From: Chimaeribacter arupi
GTDB lineage: Bacteria; Pseudomonadota; Gammaproteobacteria; Enterobacterales; Enterobacteriaceae
DNA: 64,000 nt
Direction: 5' to 3'
Assembly: GCF_002858805.1 (NCBI RefSeq)
Contig: NZ_PJZI01000003.1
Span: forward strand, 124,001 to 188,000
In this document: one piece after another, positions 28,334 to 38,093 of the stretch
Layout: each line of letters begins with the position of its first letter
Position numbering within the stretch: position 1 is the stretch's first letter
The notes under the pieces: model-generated
The model's database searches: none
What the model was told of the DNA's origin: nothing
What the model saw: only the letters and a program-made list of their open reading frames with translations
Made by a program: the position numbers and the translations under genes

Positions 28334-29662
28334 TCAGCGATCTTTTAATGCAGCTTCTGTGCCAACCGGCACTCTACGCCGGTTGCGCAGCAGGGCATTC
28401 AGCAGAATGGCCCCAAAGGTAGCGGTGCCGATGCCCCCCATCGTGAAGCCGCCCAGGCTCAGGGCAAAATCCCCGGCGCCCAGCACCAGCGTCACGGCGA
28501 CCATGATCAGGTTGCCGTTCTCACTGAGATCCACCCGGTTCTGCACCCAGATACGCGCGCCTGCCACGGCAATCAACCCAAACACCACAATCGAGGTGCC
28601 GCCCAGCACCGGGCCGGGAATGGTGTGGATCACTGCACCAAACTTGGGCGAAAAGCCCAGCAGAATGGCAACCAGCGCCGCCGCCACAAAAATCAGCGTG
28701 GAGTAGATGCGGGTCACCGCCATCACGCCGATATTCTCAGCATAGGTCGTCACACCGGTGCCGCCCATCGAGGCGGAAAGCATGGTCGCCAGGCCGTCAC
28801 CGACAAAGGCGCGCCCCATGTACGGGTCGAGGTTTTTGCCGGTCATGCCCGCCACCGCTTTGATATGGCCGAGGTTCTCCGCCACCAGGATCACCGCCAC
28901 CGGCGCGATCAGCAGCATCGCCTGGCTGCTGAATACCGGCGTGCTGAACGCCGGCAGGCCGAACCAGGCAGCTTGTGCCACCGGCGCAAAATTCACCGGT
29001 GTGCCCCAGCCCAGCCCGTTGGTCACCGCGATGTAGATCAGGTAGGCTGCCAGCAGCCCGATCAGGATCAGCAGGCGTTGCAGCAGCCCACGGGTAAACA
29101 CCGCCACACTGCCGATACAGAGCACCGTGATCACCGCCATCCAGCTGTCAAACGTCGAGCCTGAGACGCTTTTCACCGCAATCGGTGCCAGGTTGAGGCC
29201 AATCGCCATCACCACCGCACCGGTGACCACCGGCGGCATCAGCCGTTCAATCCAGCGGGTGCCGGCCGCCATCACAATTACCCCGATCAGCGTATAGACG
29301 GCCCCACAGGCGATGATGCCGCCCAGCGCCACCCCCATATTGGGGTTCGGCCCCTGGCCGCCGTAGCCGGTCACGGCGATCACCAGCCCGACAAAAGCCG
29401 CGCTGGAGCCGAGGTAACTGGGCACCCGGCCGCCCACCACCAGAAAGAACAGCAGGGTGCCGATGCCGGACATCAGAATCGCCAGATTGGCATCAAAGCC
29501 CATCAGCAGCGGCATCAGCACCGTGGCACCAAACATCGCCACCGAGTGTTGCAGCCCCATCACCAGCGTCGGCCAGAGCGGCAACCGCTCATCCGGGGCG
29601 ATGATTGCCCCGTCAAGATTGCCCTGCCGTTTATGCCATTTCGGAAACCAGGAAGAGGTCAT
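28334..29662 (-). CDS. rutG: RutG uracil permease
   Basis: A 442-residue NCS2-family nucleobase:cation symporter with about 14 membrane helices. Family motifs are VAENLGHIKAVAGMTG and GDGLATMLSASMGGTGVTTYAENIGV. It imports uracil for the Rut pathway and is the last gene of the operon, as in E. coli. GGAG lies 8 bases before the ATG. Confidence 0.96.
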   Translation of the reverse strand: MTSSWFPKWHKRQGNLDGAIIAPDERLPLWPTLVMGLQHSVAMFGATVLMPLLMGFDANLAILMSGIGTLLFFLVVGGRVPSYLGSSAAFVGLVIAVTGYGGQGPNPNMGVALGGIIACGAVYTLIGVIVMAAGTRWIERLMPPVVTGAVVMAIGLNLAPIAVKSVSGSTFDSWMAVITVLCIGSVAVFTRGLLQRLLILIGLLAAYLIYIAVTNGLGWGTPVNFAPVAQAAWFGLPAFSTPVFSSQAMLLIAPVAVILVAENLGHIKAVAGMTGKNLDPYMGRAFVGDGLATMLSASMGGTGVTTYAENIGVMAVTRIYSTLIFVAAALVAILLGFSPKFGAVIHTIPGPVLGGTSIVVFGLIAVAGARIWVQNRVDLSENGNLIMVAVTLVLGAGDFALSLGGFTMGGIGTATFGAILLNALLRNRRRVPVGTEAALKDR

Positions 29663-29710
29663 GGTGTTCTCCAGAGGTGGAATGCAGACCGCCGCAGTGC
29701 GGCGGGCCGG

Positions 29711-30256
29711 TTAACTGAGCTGGCGCATCAGCGGGTGGTAGCGCCGGTCGAAATAGACCAGGCCGTGGCCCGCGTCATTGCGCCGCAACGCCACCACCTC
29801 ACAGAACAGGATGTCATGGGTGCCGACGCTGACCGTCTGGGTGATGCGGCAATCAAAATTGGCCACTGCCCCGGCCAGCACCGGCGAGCCGGTCGCCAGC
29901 CGCGACCAGTCGGCAGCGGCGAAGCGGGCCTCCATCAGCGTTTTGCCGCCAAACAGGTTGGAGAGGTCCTCGTGCCCGGCGGACAGCGTGTTAACGCAAA
30001 GCTGCTGGTTGCGGGCAAAGGCCGGGTGCACCGAGGCGGAACGGTTCAGGCAGACCAGCAGCGTCGGCGGGGTGTCGGTCACGCTGCATACCGCCGAGGC
30101 AGTAAAACCGGCGCGACCTGCCGGGCCATCGGTGGTGATGATATTGACCGCCGCCCCCAGGCAGGACATGGCCTGGCGGAACGTGTGTTGCGTCACCGGC
30201 TCAACCGGGGGGGCCGCCTGCGCAGCGGTATCCGCATAGGGTAATGCAGTGTGCAT
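29711..30256 (-). CDS. rutF: RutF flavin reductase
   Basis: A 181-residue NADH:FMN reductase of the flavin_reduct family. It supplies FMNH2 to RutA. The conserved core is [39 protein letters not shown] and CVNTLSAG. An N-terminal extension of about 20 residues (Ala/Pro-rich) is longer than in E. coli. Lies between rutE and rutG. Confidence 0.95.
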   Translation of the reverse strand: MHTALPYADTAAQAAPPVEPVTQHTFRQAMSCLGAAVNIITTDGPAGRAGFTASAVCSVTDTPPTLLVCLNRSASVHPAFARNQQLCVNTLSAGHEDLSNLFGGKTLMEARFAAADWSRLATGSPVLAGAVANFDCRITQTVSVGTHDILFCEVVALRRNDAGHGLVYFDRRYHPLMRQLS

Positions 30257-30278
30257 ATGTCAGCTCCTTACTATGAAA

Positions 30279-30869
30279 TCAGCATAACCGGCAGGCGCGG
30301 TCGAACGGCAGGCGCGGCAGGCGGCCATACACCTTGCCGGCATCGCCATAGCCGATATTGATCAGAAAATTGACTTTCCAGCCCTGTTCCGCCAGAAATT
30401 CCTGCTCGATTTTCGCCGGGTCGAAACCGGACATCGGCCCGGTGTCCAGCCCCAGTGAGCGGCAGGCGATGATCAGGTAGGCGGCTTGCAGGCTGGCGTT
30501 ACGGAACGCCGTCTCGTGGGCCAGTTCCGGGCTGGAGGTAAACCAGCTGCGGGCATCGCCGTGCGGGAAGAGTTCCGGCAGGGCGTCATAAAACGCCGGG
30601 TCCCAGGCCATAATGGCGGTGACCGGCGCACTTTGCGTCTTGGCGACATTGCCGCTGGAGAGCGTAGGCAGCAGCCGTGCGCGGGCTTGTGGGCTGCGCA
30701 CAAACACGATGCGCGCCGGGCTGCAATTGGCGGAGGTCGGGCCGAGGCTGGCGAGCTGGTACACCTCCTGCAACAGCGCATCACTCACCGGCTTATCCAG
30801 CCAGCCATTCTGGCTGCGCGCCTCGGTAAACAGCGTGGCCAGGGCGGCAGCGCTCAGGGCTTCATTCAT
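30279..30869 (-). CDS. rutE: RutE, probable malonic semialdehyde reductase
   Basis: A 196-residue nitroreductase-fold protein, the same length as E. coli RutE. It reduces malonic semialdehyde (or an intermediate) toward 3-hydroxypropionate in uracil breakdown. [15 protein letters not shown] is the FMN-binding segment; [14 protein letters not shown] and FLINIGYGD are conserved. The start overlaps the rutD stop by 4 bases (ATGA); the longer upstream frame is discarded. Confidence 0.95.
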   Translation of the reverse strand: MNEALSAAALATLFTEARSQNGWLDKPVSDALLQEVYQLASLGPTSANCSPARIVFVRSPQARARLLPTLSSGNVAKTQSAPVTAIMAWDPAFYDALPELFPHGDARSWFTSSPELAHETAFRNASLQAAYLIIACRSLGLDTGPMSGFDPAKIEQEFLAEQGWKVNFLINIGYGDAGKVYGRLPRLPFDRACRLC

Positions 30870-31657
30870 ACAGGCTCCATTGGGTGGCGTTTCAGCCACG
30901 CCAGTAAAAGGGAAGTAAAGGTCTCCGGGTCCGTCACGCTCATGGCATGGCCGCCATAGGCCATCTCCTGGTAATGGCCCTGCGGCAGGGCCGCTGCCAG
31001 CGCCGCTGAACAAGGGTAGGGCACCAGCAGGTCATCCCGCGCGCACAGTGCCAGCACCGGTGCCTCCAGTGCCGGCAGCCGGGCACGCAGATCGGCGGCC
31101 ATCAGCGCCTCCAGCCGGTGCAGCAGGTTTTCCATGCCCTGAAAGTGCGCGACCTGGTGCGCCTGCTCCTGCTCCAGCAACGCCTCATGCTGTGACAGCC
31201 AGTCCGCCGGGTAGAGGAACAGCGGCTGGGCGCGCACATAGGCTTCCACGCCGCTGTTCAGCAGCAGATCGCGGCGCACGTTGAAGCAGCGCCGGGTCTG
31301 GCTGTCCAGCACCGGCCAGCCGTTGACCACCACCAGGCTGTGCAGCAGGCCGGGGTAATCCAGCGCCAGCTGCAACCCGATAATGCCGCCCAGCGCATGG
31401 CCCACCAGATGGCAGCGCTGCACCTCAAGCCGCTGTAACAACGCAGCCAGTTCGGCGGCCATGTCTGCCATCCGGTAGCCCGGCGCCAGGGTGCCGCCGC
31501 TGCGGCCGGTGCCGTTGTGGTCGTAAAGGATCACCCGGCGTCCGGCCGCCAGCGCGGCCAGTTGCGGCTGCCAGAAACTGCCGCTGCCGCCCAGACCGGC
31601 ACTGAGCACGACGGTCTCAGCAGTGGGCGACGGGTCGCCCAGCACCTCGTAATACAT
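30866..31657 (-). CDS. rutD: RutD, alpha/beta hydrolase of the Rut pathway
   Basis: A 263-residue alpha/beta-hydrolase. [16 protein letters not shown] and [13 protein letters not shown] are present. The nucleophile elbow is GHALGG: Ala where most family members have Ser, as in E. coli RutD (GHALGA). It is thought to speed aminoacrylate or carbamate hydrolysis. AGAGG lies 5 bases before the second of two adjacent ATGs. Overlaps rutE by 4 bases. Confidence 0.94.
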   Translation of the reverse strand: MYYEVLGDPSPTAETVVLSAGLGGSGSFWQPQLAALAAGRRVILYDHNGTGRSGGTLAPGYRMADMAAELAALLQRLEVQRCHLVGHALGGIIGLQLALDYPGLLHSLVVVNGWPVLDSQTRRCFNVRRDLLLNSGVEAYVRAQPLFLYPADWLSQHEALLEQEQAHQVAHFQGMENLLHRLEALMAADLRARLPALEAPVLALCARDDLLVPYPCSAALAAALPQGHYQEMAYGGHAMSVTDPETFTSLLLAWLKRHPMEPV

Positions 31658-31679
31658 CATGGCCTCTCTTAGGTGACGG

Positions 31680-32069
31680 TCAGCGGGTGCCGATATGGGC
31701 AATGGTGGCGATCTCAATCAGCGCGTCCGGCTTCACCAGCCCGCACTGGATGCAGAAACGGGCCGGTTTGTCACCGGGGAAGTACCCGGCGTAGACCTGA
31801 TTAATCGCCGCGTAATTGGCCCAGTCAGTGATAAAAATCGAGTTAAAGGTCACGTCATCCATCGTGCCGCCTGCGGTTTCAATCACGCTTTTGATGGTCT
31901 CGAGCACGTGGCGCGTCTGGGCGGCGGCATCGCCGACATGCACCACGTTGTTCTCTTTATCGAACGGCAGCGTCCCGGAGACATACACCACGCCGTCAGC
32001 CAGCGTGCCGGGGACAAAGGGCGCCAGCGGTACGCCGCTGCCGGGGGGAATAATGGCGTGTTTAGGCAT
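31680..32069 (-). CDS. rutC: RutC, aminoacrylate deaminase (RidA family)
   Basis: A 129-residue YjgF/RidA-family protein with the family core [34 protein letters not shown], and the conserved substrate Arg near [19 protein letters not shown]. It converts 3-aminoacrylate to malonic semialdehyde. Nearly identical to E. coli RutC, with 17 bases to rutB. Confidence 0.97.
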   Translation of the reverse strand: MPKHAIIPPGSGVPLAPFVPGTLADGVVYVSGTLPFDKENNVVHVGDAAAQTRHVLETIKSVIETAGGTMDDVTFNSIFITDWANYAAINQVYAGYFPGDKPARFCIQCGLVKPDALIEIATIAHIGTR

Positions 32070-32086
32070 TGCGTCTCTCCCTGAAG

Positions 32087-32860
32087 TCAGGCGGTCTGGC
32101 TGAGCGGGGCGCGTTGCCCCTCCACGGCGCGGCAGAAACTTGCCACGTCCGAGACCCAGCCGAAAAAGGTTTCGATGTTGAACAGTGCGGCCTGCTGGGC
32201 AAACGGCGGCCCGGCCTGATGGGTGGCGTCTTCCAGCACCACGCCGAAATACTCCAGGAAGAAGCCGTCGCGCAACGTGGATTCCACGCAGACGTTGGTG
32301 GCGATGCCGGTAAACACCAGATGGTGGATGCCGTAACTGCGCAGCAGGCTGTCGAGCTGGGTATTGAAGAAGCCGCTGTAGCGCGGTTTCGGCAGTACGA
32401 TGTCACCCGGCTGCGGGCGCAGCTCATCCACCAGCTCATAATCCCAGTCGCCTTTCGCCAGCAGCTTGCCCTGGAGCGCCGGGCGTTTGCGCATGGTTTT
32501 CAGCGCGTTGGATTTGTGGAAATTCGGCGAGCCGGGGCCGCCCGCTTCCACATACTGGTTGTCCCAGCCGTTCTGGAAGAAGATAACCTTGATGCCGGCG
32601 GCGCGGGCGGCGGCAATGGCGGTGTTAATATTGGCAATCACCGGCCCGGTGGCGGAGACATCAAACCCGGCCAGGTCCAGATAGCCACCCTGCGAGGCAT
32701 AAGCATTCTGCATATCCACCACGATCAGCGCGGTCTGTTGCGGGCTGAAGGCAAGCGCCTCCGGCCGGGCGGGCAGGATCACTTCGCTGCCCGGCTCACC
32801 GGGCTGGCGGCGCACTACCGGGGTGGACTCTGCATCGTGATGGGGGTCAACAATGTTCAT
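32087..32860 (-). CDS. rutB: RutB ureidoacrylate amidohydrolase
   Basis: An isochorismatase-fold cysteine hydrolase that splits ureidoacrylate to aminoacrylate and carbamate. The catalytic Asp is in [11 protein letters not shown], the Lys in [10 protein letters not shown], and the Cys in [11 protein letters not shown]. The 257-residue frame is about 25 residues longer at the N terminus than E. coli RutB. The start overlaps the rutA stop by one base, which supports the longer form. Confidence 0.96.
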   Translation of the reverse strand: MNIVDPHHDAESTPVVRRQPGEPGSEVILPARPEALAFSPQQTALIVVDMQNAYASQGGYLDLAGFDVSATGPVIANINTAIAAARAAGIKVIFFQNGWDNQYVEAGGPGSPNFHKSNALKTMRKRPALQGKLLAKGDWDYELVDELRPQPGDIVLPKPRYSGFFNTQLDSLLRSYGIHHLVFTGIATNVCVESTLRDGFFLEYFGVVLEDATHQAGPPFAQQAALFNIETFFGWVSDVASFCRAVEGQRAPLSQTA

Positions 32861-33963
32861 TACGCTACCTCGCGGTTGGTGTCACCGGTGAGCACCGACT
32901 GGCGGGTTTTCATCAGCGGCTGGATGCGTTCGCCAAACTGCTCGATGCCGTTGATAAAGTCGTCAAAGGTCAGCAGGACGCCTTCGGTACCGGGCACGGT
33001 GGCCACTTCATCCAGCATTTTCGCCACATGGGCATAAGAGCCGACCAGCGTGCCCATATTGATGTTGACGGCGGACGTCGGGTCAGCCATCTGGCGCACG
33101 TTGGTGTCCGCGCCGGATTTGGTGTCTTTGCTGCTCTGCTCGGTGAGCCAGGCCAGCGCCCCGGTGTCTGCACCCGCTTTGTAGTGCTCCCATTTGGCGC
33201 GCGCCGCCTCGTCGGTTTCATCGGCGATGATCATAAACAGGACGTAGGAGGAGACGTCCCGCCCGGTTTTCTCCGCAGCGCTTTTCATCCGGGCTGCGGT
33301 TGGGGCAAAGGCCGCCGGGGTGTTGACGCCCTTGCCGAAGCAGAAGTTGTAGTCGGCATACTGCGCGGAGAAGGCCATGCCCGCGTCGCTCTGCCCGGCG
33401 CAAATCACTTTCATCTCCGCCTGCGGCTGCGGGCTGAGGCGGCAATCGTCCATTTGGAAGAAATCGCCTTTGAAGTCCGATTTGCCGGTGCCCCACAGGT
33501 CACGCAGCACCTGCACATATTCGGCCAGGTAGTCGTAACGGCGGCTGAAGTAGTCGTCGCCGGGCCAGATACCCATCTGCTCATATTCCGGTTTCTGCCA
33601 GCCGGTCACCACGTTCAGGCCGAAACGCCCGTTGGAGATGGAATCAATCGTCGAGGCCATGCGCGCCACAATCGCCGGGGGCATGGTGAGGGTGGCGGCC
33701 GTGGCAAAGATTTTGATGCGGGAGGTCACGGCAGCCAGCCCGGCCATCAGCGTGAAGGACTCCAGGTTATGGTCCCAGAACTCAGTTTTGCCGCCAAAGC
33801 CGCGCAGCTTGATCATCGACAGTGCGAAATCGAAATGGTAATGCTCCGCTTTCTGCACAATGGCTTTGTTCAGCTCAAAAGTCGGCTTGTATTGCGGGGC
33901 GTTGGTGGAGATTAACCAGCCGTTGTTGCCGATCGGGATAAAGACGCCAATTTTCATCTGCAC
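32860..33963 (-). CDS. rutA: RutA pyrimidine oxygenase
   Basis: A 367-residue flavin-dependent monooxygenase of the luciferase-like family. It opens the uracil ring with O2 and FMNH2 and is the first gene of the operon. [44 protein letters not shown] and [20 protein letters not shown] are conserved. Translation of rutA and rutB is coupled. A sigma-54 promoter is 75 bases upstream. Confidence 0.97.
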   Translation of the reverse strand: MQMKIGVFIPIGNNGWLISTNAPQYKPTFELNKAIVQKAEHYHFDFALSMIKLRGFGGKTEFWDHNLESFTLMAGLAAVTSRIKIFATAATLTMPPAIVARMASTIDSISNGRFGLNVVTGWQKPEYEQMGIWPGDDYFSRRYDYLAEYVQVLRDLWGTGKSDFKGDFFQMDDCRLSPQPQAEMKVICAGQSDAGMAFSAQYADYNFCFGKGVNTPAAFAPTAARMKSAAEKTGRDVSSYVLFMIIADETDEAARAKWEHYKAGADTGALAWLTEQSSKDTKSGADTNVRQMADPTSAVNINMGTLVGSYAHVAKMLDEVATVPGTEGVLLTFDDFINGIEQFGERIQPLMKTRQSVLTGDTNREVA

Positions 33964-34037
33964 ACCTCATGTAGTCAGGACAGTCATGTCATCAGGCAGG
34001 TTGCCGGTGCAACGCGGTGCCGGGGTAAGGGAGGTAT

Positions 34038-34053
34038 TGCAAACCCAATGCCA
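34038..34053 (-). promoter_or_regulatory. Sigma-54 promoter of rutA
   Basis: On the minus strand TGGCATTGGGTTTGCA matches the sigma-54 pattern TGGCAC-N5-TTGCA, with GG and GC exactly 10 bases apart (start to start 12). It lies 75 bases before the rutA start. NtrC-dependent transcription is known for E. coli rut. Confidence 0.85.
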
Positions 34054-34125
34054 CTTTTTTAAACAGTAAGCTAATCAGCAGGTTAAAAAATAACGGGCAG
34101 TGACTACTGACTGAATGGTCTGAAA

Positions 34126-34141
34126 CAGACCATTTGGTAAA
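34126..34141. promoter_or_regulatory. RutR-type operator
   Basis: CAGACCATTTGGTAAA fits the RutR consensus TTGACCA-NN-TGGTCAA at 11 of 14 defined positions. It overlaps an additional perfect inverted repeat, ATGGTCTG-AAA-CAGACCAT (34115-34133). It lies between the sigma-54 promoter and the NtrC-like sites, placed to repress both directions. Confidence 0.7.
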
Positions 34142-34148
34142 AAATTTG

Positions 34149-34186
34149 TGCACAAAAAGCAGGCAGATTTGAGCAAAAATGGTGCA
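34149..34186. promoter_or_regulatory. Two NtrC-like sites for rut activation
   Basis: TGAGCAAAAATGGTGCA (34170-34186) matches the idealised NtrC site TGCACCAAAATGGTGCA at 14 of 17 bases. TGCACAAAAAGCAGGCA (34149-34165) matches at 12 of 17. The two are 21 bases apart (two helical turns) and about 100-130 bases upstream of the sigma-54 promoter, typical enhancer geometry. Confidence 0.6.
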
Positions 34187-34317
34187 GATTTGTTAAAAAA
34201 TTAACCCAGACGGGGTAGGGAACGGCTTTGGGGCGCTAACATAGGCGCATTCATCGTCATTTGTTATGCTTGATGAAGAAAACATCATGTAAACCATTGA
34301 GAGTCCCTGGAGGGGAT

Positions 34318-34995
34318 GTGAAGTTACCCGCAGAACAGGATGGCCAACCGGTGGCCGCGGCCACCAAAGCAAAAACACCCACCCGCCGTTCACGGGCCGT
34401 GGCCGCCAAACGGCAGGCGATTATGGCCGCGGCGCTGGAATTTTTTTCCCAGTACGGCATCCACGGCACCAGCCTCGATCAGGTGGCGGCGCGGGCGGAC
34501 GTCTCCAAAACCAATCTGCTCTACTATTTCCCGTCCAAAGAGGCGCTTTATGTGGCGGTGCTGAAGGATCTCCTCGACATCTGGCTGGCCCCGCTGAAAG
34601 CGCTGCGCGCCGACCAGGCACCGCTGGCGGCGATCAGCGACTACATCCGGCTGAAACTGGAGGTGTCGCGCGATCACCCGCAGGCGTCGCGCCTGTTCTG
34701 CCTGGAGATGGTTCAGGGCGCGCCGCTGCTGAAGCAGGAGCTGCAAGGCTCGCTGAAAACGCTGGTGGCGGAGAAATCCGCGATCATCGAAGAGTGGGTG
34801 GCAACGCAGCGCATCGCACCGGTCGCGCCGTTGCAGCTGATCTTTATGCTGTGGGCCACTACCCAGCACTACGCGGATTTCTGGGTGCAGGTTGAGGCGA
34901 TTTCCGGCCGCTCATTGCAGGATGAGGCCTTTTTCCAGCAGACCCTGGACACCCTCCAGCGCATCATTATCGACGGCATCCGCCTGCGCCCCTGA
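34318..34995 (+). CDS. rutR: RutR transcriptional regulator (TetR family)
   Basis: A 225-residue TetR-type repressor. The helix-turn-helix lies in GIHGTSLDQVAARADVSKTNLLYYFPSKEALY, matching E. coli RutR, which senses uracil or thymine. The C-terminal ligand domain keeps LKLEVSRDHPQASRLFCLEM and WATTQHYADFWVQVEA. The GTG at 34318 is chosen because GGAGG lies 4 bases upstream and the extension to 34261 has no support. It has an Ala/Thr-rich N-terminal tail longer than in E. coli. Divergent from rutA. Confidence 0.94.
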   Translation: MKLPAEQDGQPVAAATKAKTPTRRSRAVAAKRQAIMAAALEFFSQYGIHGTSLDQVAARADVSKTNLLYYFPSKEALYVAVLKDLLDIWLAPLKALRADQAPLAAISDYIRLKLEVSRDHPQASRLFCLEMVQGAPLLKQELQGSLKTLVAEKSAIIEEWVATQRIAPVAPLQLIFMLWATTQHYADFWVQVEAISGRSLQDEAFFQQTLDTLQRIIIDGIRLRP

Positions 34996-35152
34996 GCCGC
35001 CTGCCGGCCAGGGGCATTAATCCTAATCTCAGTGCCCATCCGACGGAGTTTTGGTAATTTTGCCCATCAGCGCATAGGGTTAAACCAGCCACGGCGGACG
35101 CTGATGCCGTCATACCGTTCTCTTTTTCGTTTTTGCCGTTCAGGGAGATGCG

Positions 35153-36142
35153 ATGGATTCTGTTTCACAACTGGCGCTGGGTGCCGCCCTCAGCGTGACG
35201 GTGATGGGCCGCCGGATGCCGGTCTGGCAATCGGCCCTGCTGGGGGCGGTATGCGGCACGCTGCCCGATCTCGATGTATTTTTTGACCGCGGCGACCCGG
35301 TCAGCAACATGACCATGCACCGCACCGAAAGCCACGCGCTGTTTTACCTGACGCTGGTGTCGCCGCTGATCTCCTGGCTGGCCGGCATCCTGTTCCGGCT
35401 GCGCGGCCAGGTGATCCGCCTCTGGCTCGCGGTGTGGCTGGCGCTGGTTACCCACCCGTTGCTGGACACCATGACGGTGTACGGCACCCAGTTCGGCCTG
35501 CCGTTTACCGATTACCCTTATGCCATCGGCAGCGTGTTTATCATCGATCCGCTCTATACCCTGCCGCTGCTGGTGGGCGTCATCGCGGCGCTCATCCTGC
35601 GTAACCGGCGCGGCCTGCGCTGGAACCACGGCGGGTTATTGCTGAGCTGCGTGTATCTGCTCTGGAGTGTGTTTGCCCAGCAGCAGGCAACCGACGCCGC
35701 CCGGCAGGCGATCGCCCGGAACTATATCAACAGCGAGCGGGTGCTGGTGACGCCGACCAGCCTGAATACCCTGGTATGGCGGGTGGTGGTGATGACGCCG
35801 GGCACCTACGGCGAAGGCTTCTATTCGCTGCTGGCACCGGATCAGCCGCTGACGTTCACCTTCTACCCGCGCGGTGAGGCGCTGTATGCGGCGCACCGTG
35901 ATAACCCGTATGTGGCGCGCATGGCATGGTTTACCCACGGCTTTTTCCGGATGCAGGAACAGAACGGGCACCTGTGGCTCAGCGATCTGCGCATGGGCGA
36001 GGAGCCGTATTACACCTTTACCTTTGATCTGGGGCCGCTGAATGCGCCCAACGGAGAAGTGCTGCCGACACGGATCAACAGTGTGCGCCCGCCGGTCAGT
36101 GAGATGATTGGCCGGGTGTGGCAACAGTTGAAAGCGGAATAG
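35153..36142 (+). CDS. YdjM-family (DUF457) membrane metal-dependent hydrolase-like protein
   Basis: A 329-residue protein with an N-terminal YdjM (DUF457) domain: four to five helices carrying GTLPDLDVFFD, MHRTESHALFYL and HPLLDTMTVYGTQ, with the Asp/His residues that suggest a metal site. A soluble C-terminal half (about 185-329) follows. Such proteins are often annotated as metal-dependent hydrolases without proven activity. GGGAG lies 5 bases before the ATG. It is not tied to the rut genes by a clear operon. Confidence 0.85.
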   Translation: MDSVSQLALGAALSVTVMGRRMPVWQSALLGAVCGTLPDLDVFFDRGDPVSNMTMHRTESHALFYLTLVSPLISWLAGILFRLRGQVIRLWLAVWLALVTHPLLDTMTVYGTQFGLPFTDYPYAIGSVFIIDPLYTLPLLVGVIAALILRNRRGLRWNHGGLLLSCVYLLWSVFAQQQATDAARQAIARNYINSERVLVTPTSLNTLVWRVVVMTPGTYGEGFYSLLAPDQPLTFTFYPRGEALYAAHRDNPYVARMAWFTHGFFRMQEQNGHLWLSDLRMGEEPYYTFTFDLGPLNAPNGEVLPTRINSVRPPVSEMIGRVWQQLKAE

Positions 36143-36170
36143 GGGGACGCGGGGGCGGGAATGAGGAGAC

Positions 36171-36194
36171 TGCCCCGCCGCAGCGGGCGGGGCA
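36171..36194. terminator. Hairpin between convergent ydjM-like gene and cycA
   Basis: TGCCCCGCC/GGCGGGGCA with a short loop and no T run. It shares the core CCCCGCCGCAGCGGG with the hairpin at 21578. Confidence 0.4.
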
Positions 36195-36200
36195 GGCCGG

Positions 36201-37601
36201 TCAGGCGCGCTGTTTACGGCGCAGGGCCGCGTAAGTCACGCCCAGCAGCAGGAACCAGAGCGGCGTGACCATCAACGCCTGGCGGGTGTCTTCCTGCAAC
36301 GTCAGCAGCACCAGCACAAAGGCGAAGAACGCCAGACATACCCAGCACATCACCACGCCGAGCGGCATTTTATAGGCAGACGCCTGGTGCAGTTGCGGGC
36401 GGGTACGGCGGTAGACCAGATAGGAGCAGAGAATGATGCTCCAGACGAACATAAACAGGATTGCCGACACCGTGGTGACCAGCGTGAACACCGTCATCAC
36501 ATTCGGGATCAGGTAGATCAGCACCACACCGCTCAGCAGGCAGATGCAAGAGAAGATCAGCCCGGTGGACGGCACCGCGCGGCGGGAGAGGCGGCCGAAA
36601 CTTTTCGGCGCACTGCCTTCCTGCGACAGGCCAAACAGCATACGGCTGGTAGAGAAAATGCCGCTGTTGGCCGAGGAGGCTGCCGAGGTCAGCACCACAA
36701 AGTTAATGATGCTGGCTGCTGCCGGCAGGCCCACCAGCACAAACAGCTCGACGAACGGGCTTTTATCCGCGACCACGGAACGCCACGGCGTCACGGCCAT
36801 GATGGTCACCAGCGCAAACACATAGAACATGATGATACGCAGCGGGATGGAGTTGATGGCGCGCGGCAGCACGGTTTCCGGATCTTTGGTTTCGGCAGCG
36901 GTGGTGCCCACCAGCTCAATGCCGACAAACGCGAACACGGCAATCTGGAAGCCGGCAAAGAAGCCGCTCAGGCCTTTCGGGAACATGCCGCCGTCATTCC
37001 AGATGTTGCTGAACGCGGCCACGCTGCCCGACGGGGAAGGGAAGTGCATCATCACCATCACCACGCCGGCGATAATCAGCGCCACAATCGCGACAATCTT
37101 GATCATCGCAAACCAGAATTCCATCTCGCCGAACAGCTTGACCGTGGCCAGGTTCAGGCTCAGCAGCAGCAATACGCAAAGCAGCGAGGCAACCCAGTGC
37201 GATAAGCCGGGGAACCAGAACTGCGCATAGGAGGAGATGGCGACCACATCGGCAATGCCGGTGACAATCCAGCAGAACCAGTACGTCCAGCCGGTGAAAT
37301 AACCGGCCCACGGGCCAAGCAGGTCGGTGGCAAAATCACTGAACGATTTATATTCCAGGTTGGACAGCAGCAGCTCGCCCATCGCGCGCATCACAAAAAA
37401 CAGCATAAAGCCGATGATCATATAAACGAAGATGATCGACGGCCCGGCCAGGCTGATGGTTTTGCCGGAGCCCATAAACAGCCCGGTGCCGATGGCCCCG
37501 CCAATGGCAATAAGCTGAATATGCCGGTTTGTCAGATTGCGTTTCAGATTCTCTTCACCGCGCGCGGGGGCGGCGTTGAGTTCTTTTGTTTGATCAACCA
37601 T
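36201..37601 (-). CDS. cycA: CycA D-serine/D-alanine/glycine permease
   Basis: A 466-residue amino-acid permease of the APC superfamily with 12 membrane helices. It matches E. coli CycA almost throughout: NLTNRHIQLIAIGGAIGTGLFMGSG near the N terminus, EYKSFSDFATDLLGPWAGYFTGWTYW, and FVGIELVGTTAAETKDPE. It imports glycine, D-alanine, D-serine and D-cycloserine with protons. AGGA lies 10 bases before the ATG. E. coli cycA is under GcvB control, not checked here. Confidence 0.96.
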   Translation of the reverse strand: MVDQTKELNAAPARGEENLKRNLTNRHIQLIAIGGAIGTGLFMGSGKTISLAGPSIIFVYMIIGFMLFFVMRAMGELLLSNLEYKSFSDFATDLLGPWAGYFTGWTYWFCWIVTGIADVVAISSYAQFWFPGLSHWVASLLCVLLLLSLNLATVKLFGEMEFWFAMIKIVAIVALIIAGVVMVMMHFPSPSGSVAAFSNIWNDGGMFPKGLSGFFAGFQIAVFAFVGIELVGTTAAETKDPETVLPRAINSIPLRIIMFYVFALVTIMAVTPWRSVVADKSPFVELFVLVGLPAAASIINFVVLTSAASSANSGIFSTSRMLFGLSQEGSAPKSFGRLSRRAVPSTGLIFSCICLLSGVVLIYLIPNVMTVFTLVTTVSAILFMFVWSIILCSYLVYRRTRPQLHQASAYKMPLGVVMCWVCLAFFAFVLVLLTLQEDTRQALMVTPLWFLLLGVTYAALRRKQRA

Positions 37602-37839
37602 TAATAAAGGTTCCTGTCTTGTTATCAGTGAGGAGCTCTGAATGGCTCTTGTTGATGTTGTGTTGTGCCTGAAGCGGTTATCAAGATAATGTAATATTTG
37701 TGTTAACTGTTAGTTTCGCGAAAGCTATTTTCTGCGGGGGCGAACGTACGGCTTGTATACTTATTTTTACGCGGGTGGAACGTCCGTCGGGGTAAATAGC
37801 AAAGCGCAAGAGGCTAACAAAATAAATACATCCAAACAA

Positions 37840-37855
37840 CGTGATTCCGGTCACG
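37840..37855. promoter_or_regulatory. Possible CRP site between cycA and the binding-protein gene
   Basis: CGTGATTCCGGTCACG is a near-perfect palindrome fitting TGTGA-N6-TCACA at 8 of 10 positions. It lies in the 492-base divergent intergenic region, where nothing else was recognised. It could serve either gene. Confidence 0.4.
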
Positions 37856-38093
37856 GAGAAAGTAAATTGTGCGTTCTGCCGGGCAGCTATTTTTTTCTGA
37901 GCGAAATACGGTGAATAAAGCGGCGAAGGCGGGCACTTATGCCGCCATCAGCGCCGGTTATCCTGCGGCGTGCTGTGATAAGCCGTTGATCTGGCTATTC
38001 TCTGAAAGGTGCTAAGCATTGCCGGATCCGGCATTTCACCCGGCCGCGGAAACCCCTATAGTCGGGATATCGCTTTTCTTTCAGGAAGATGCC

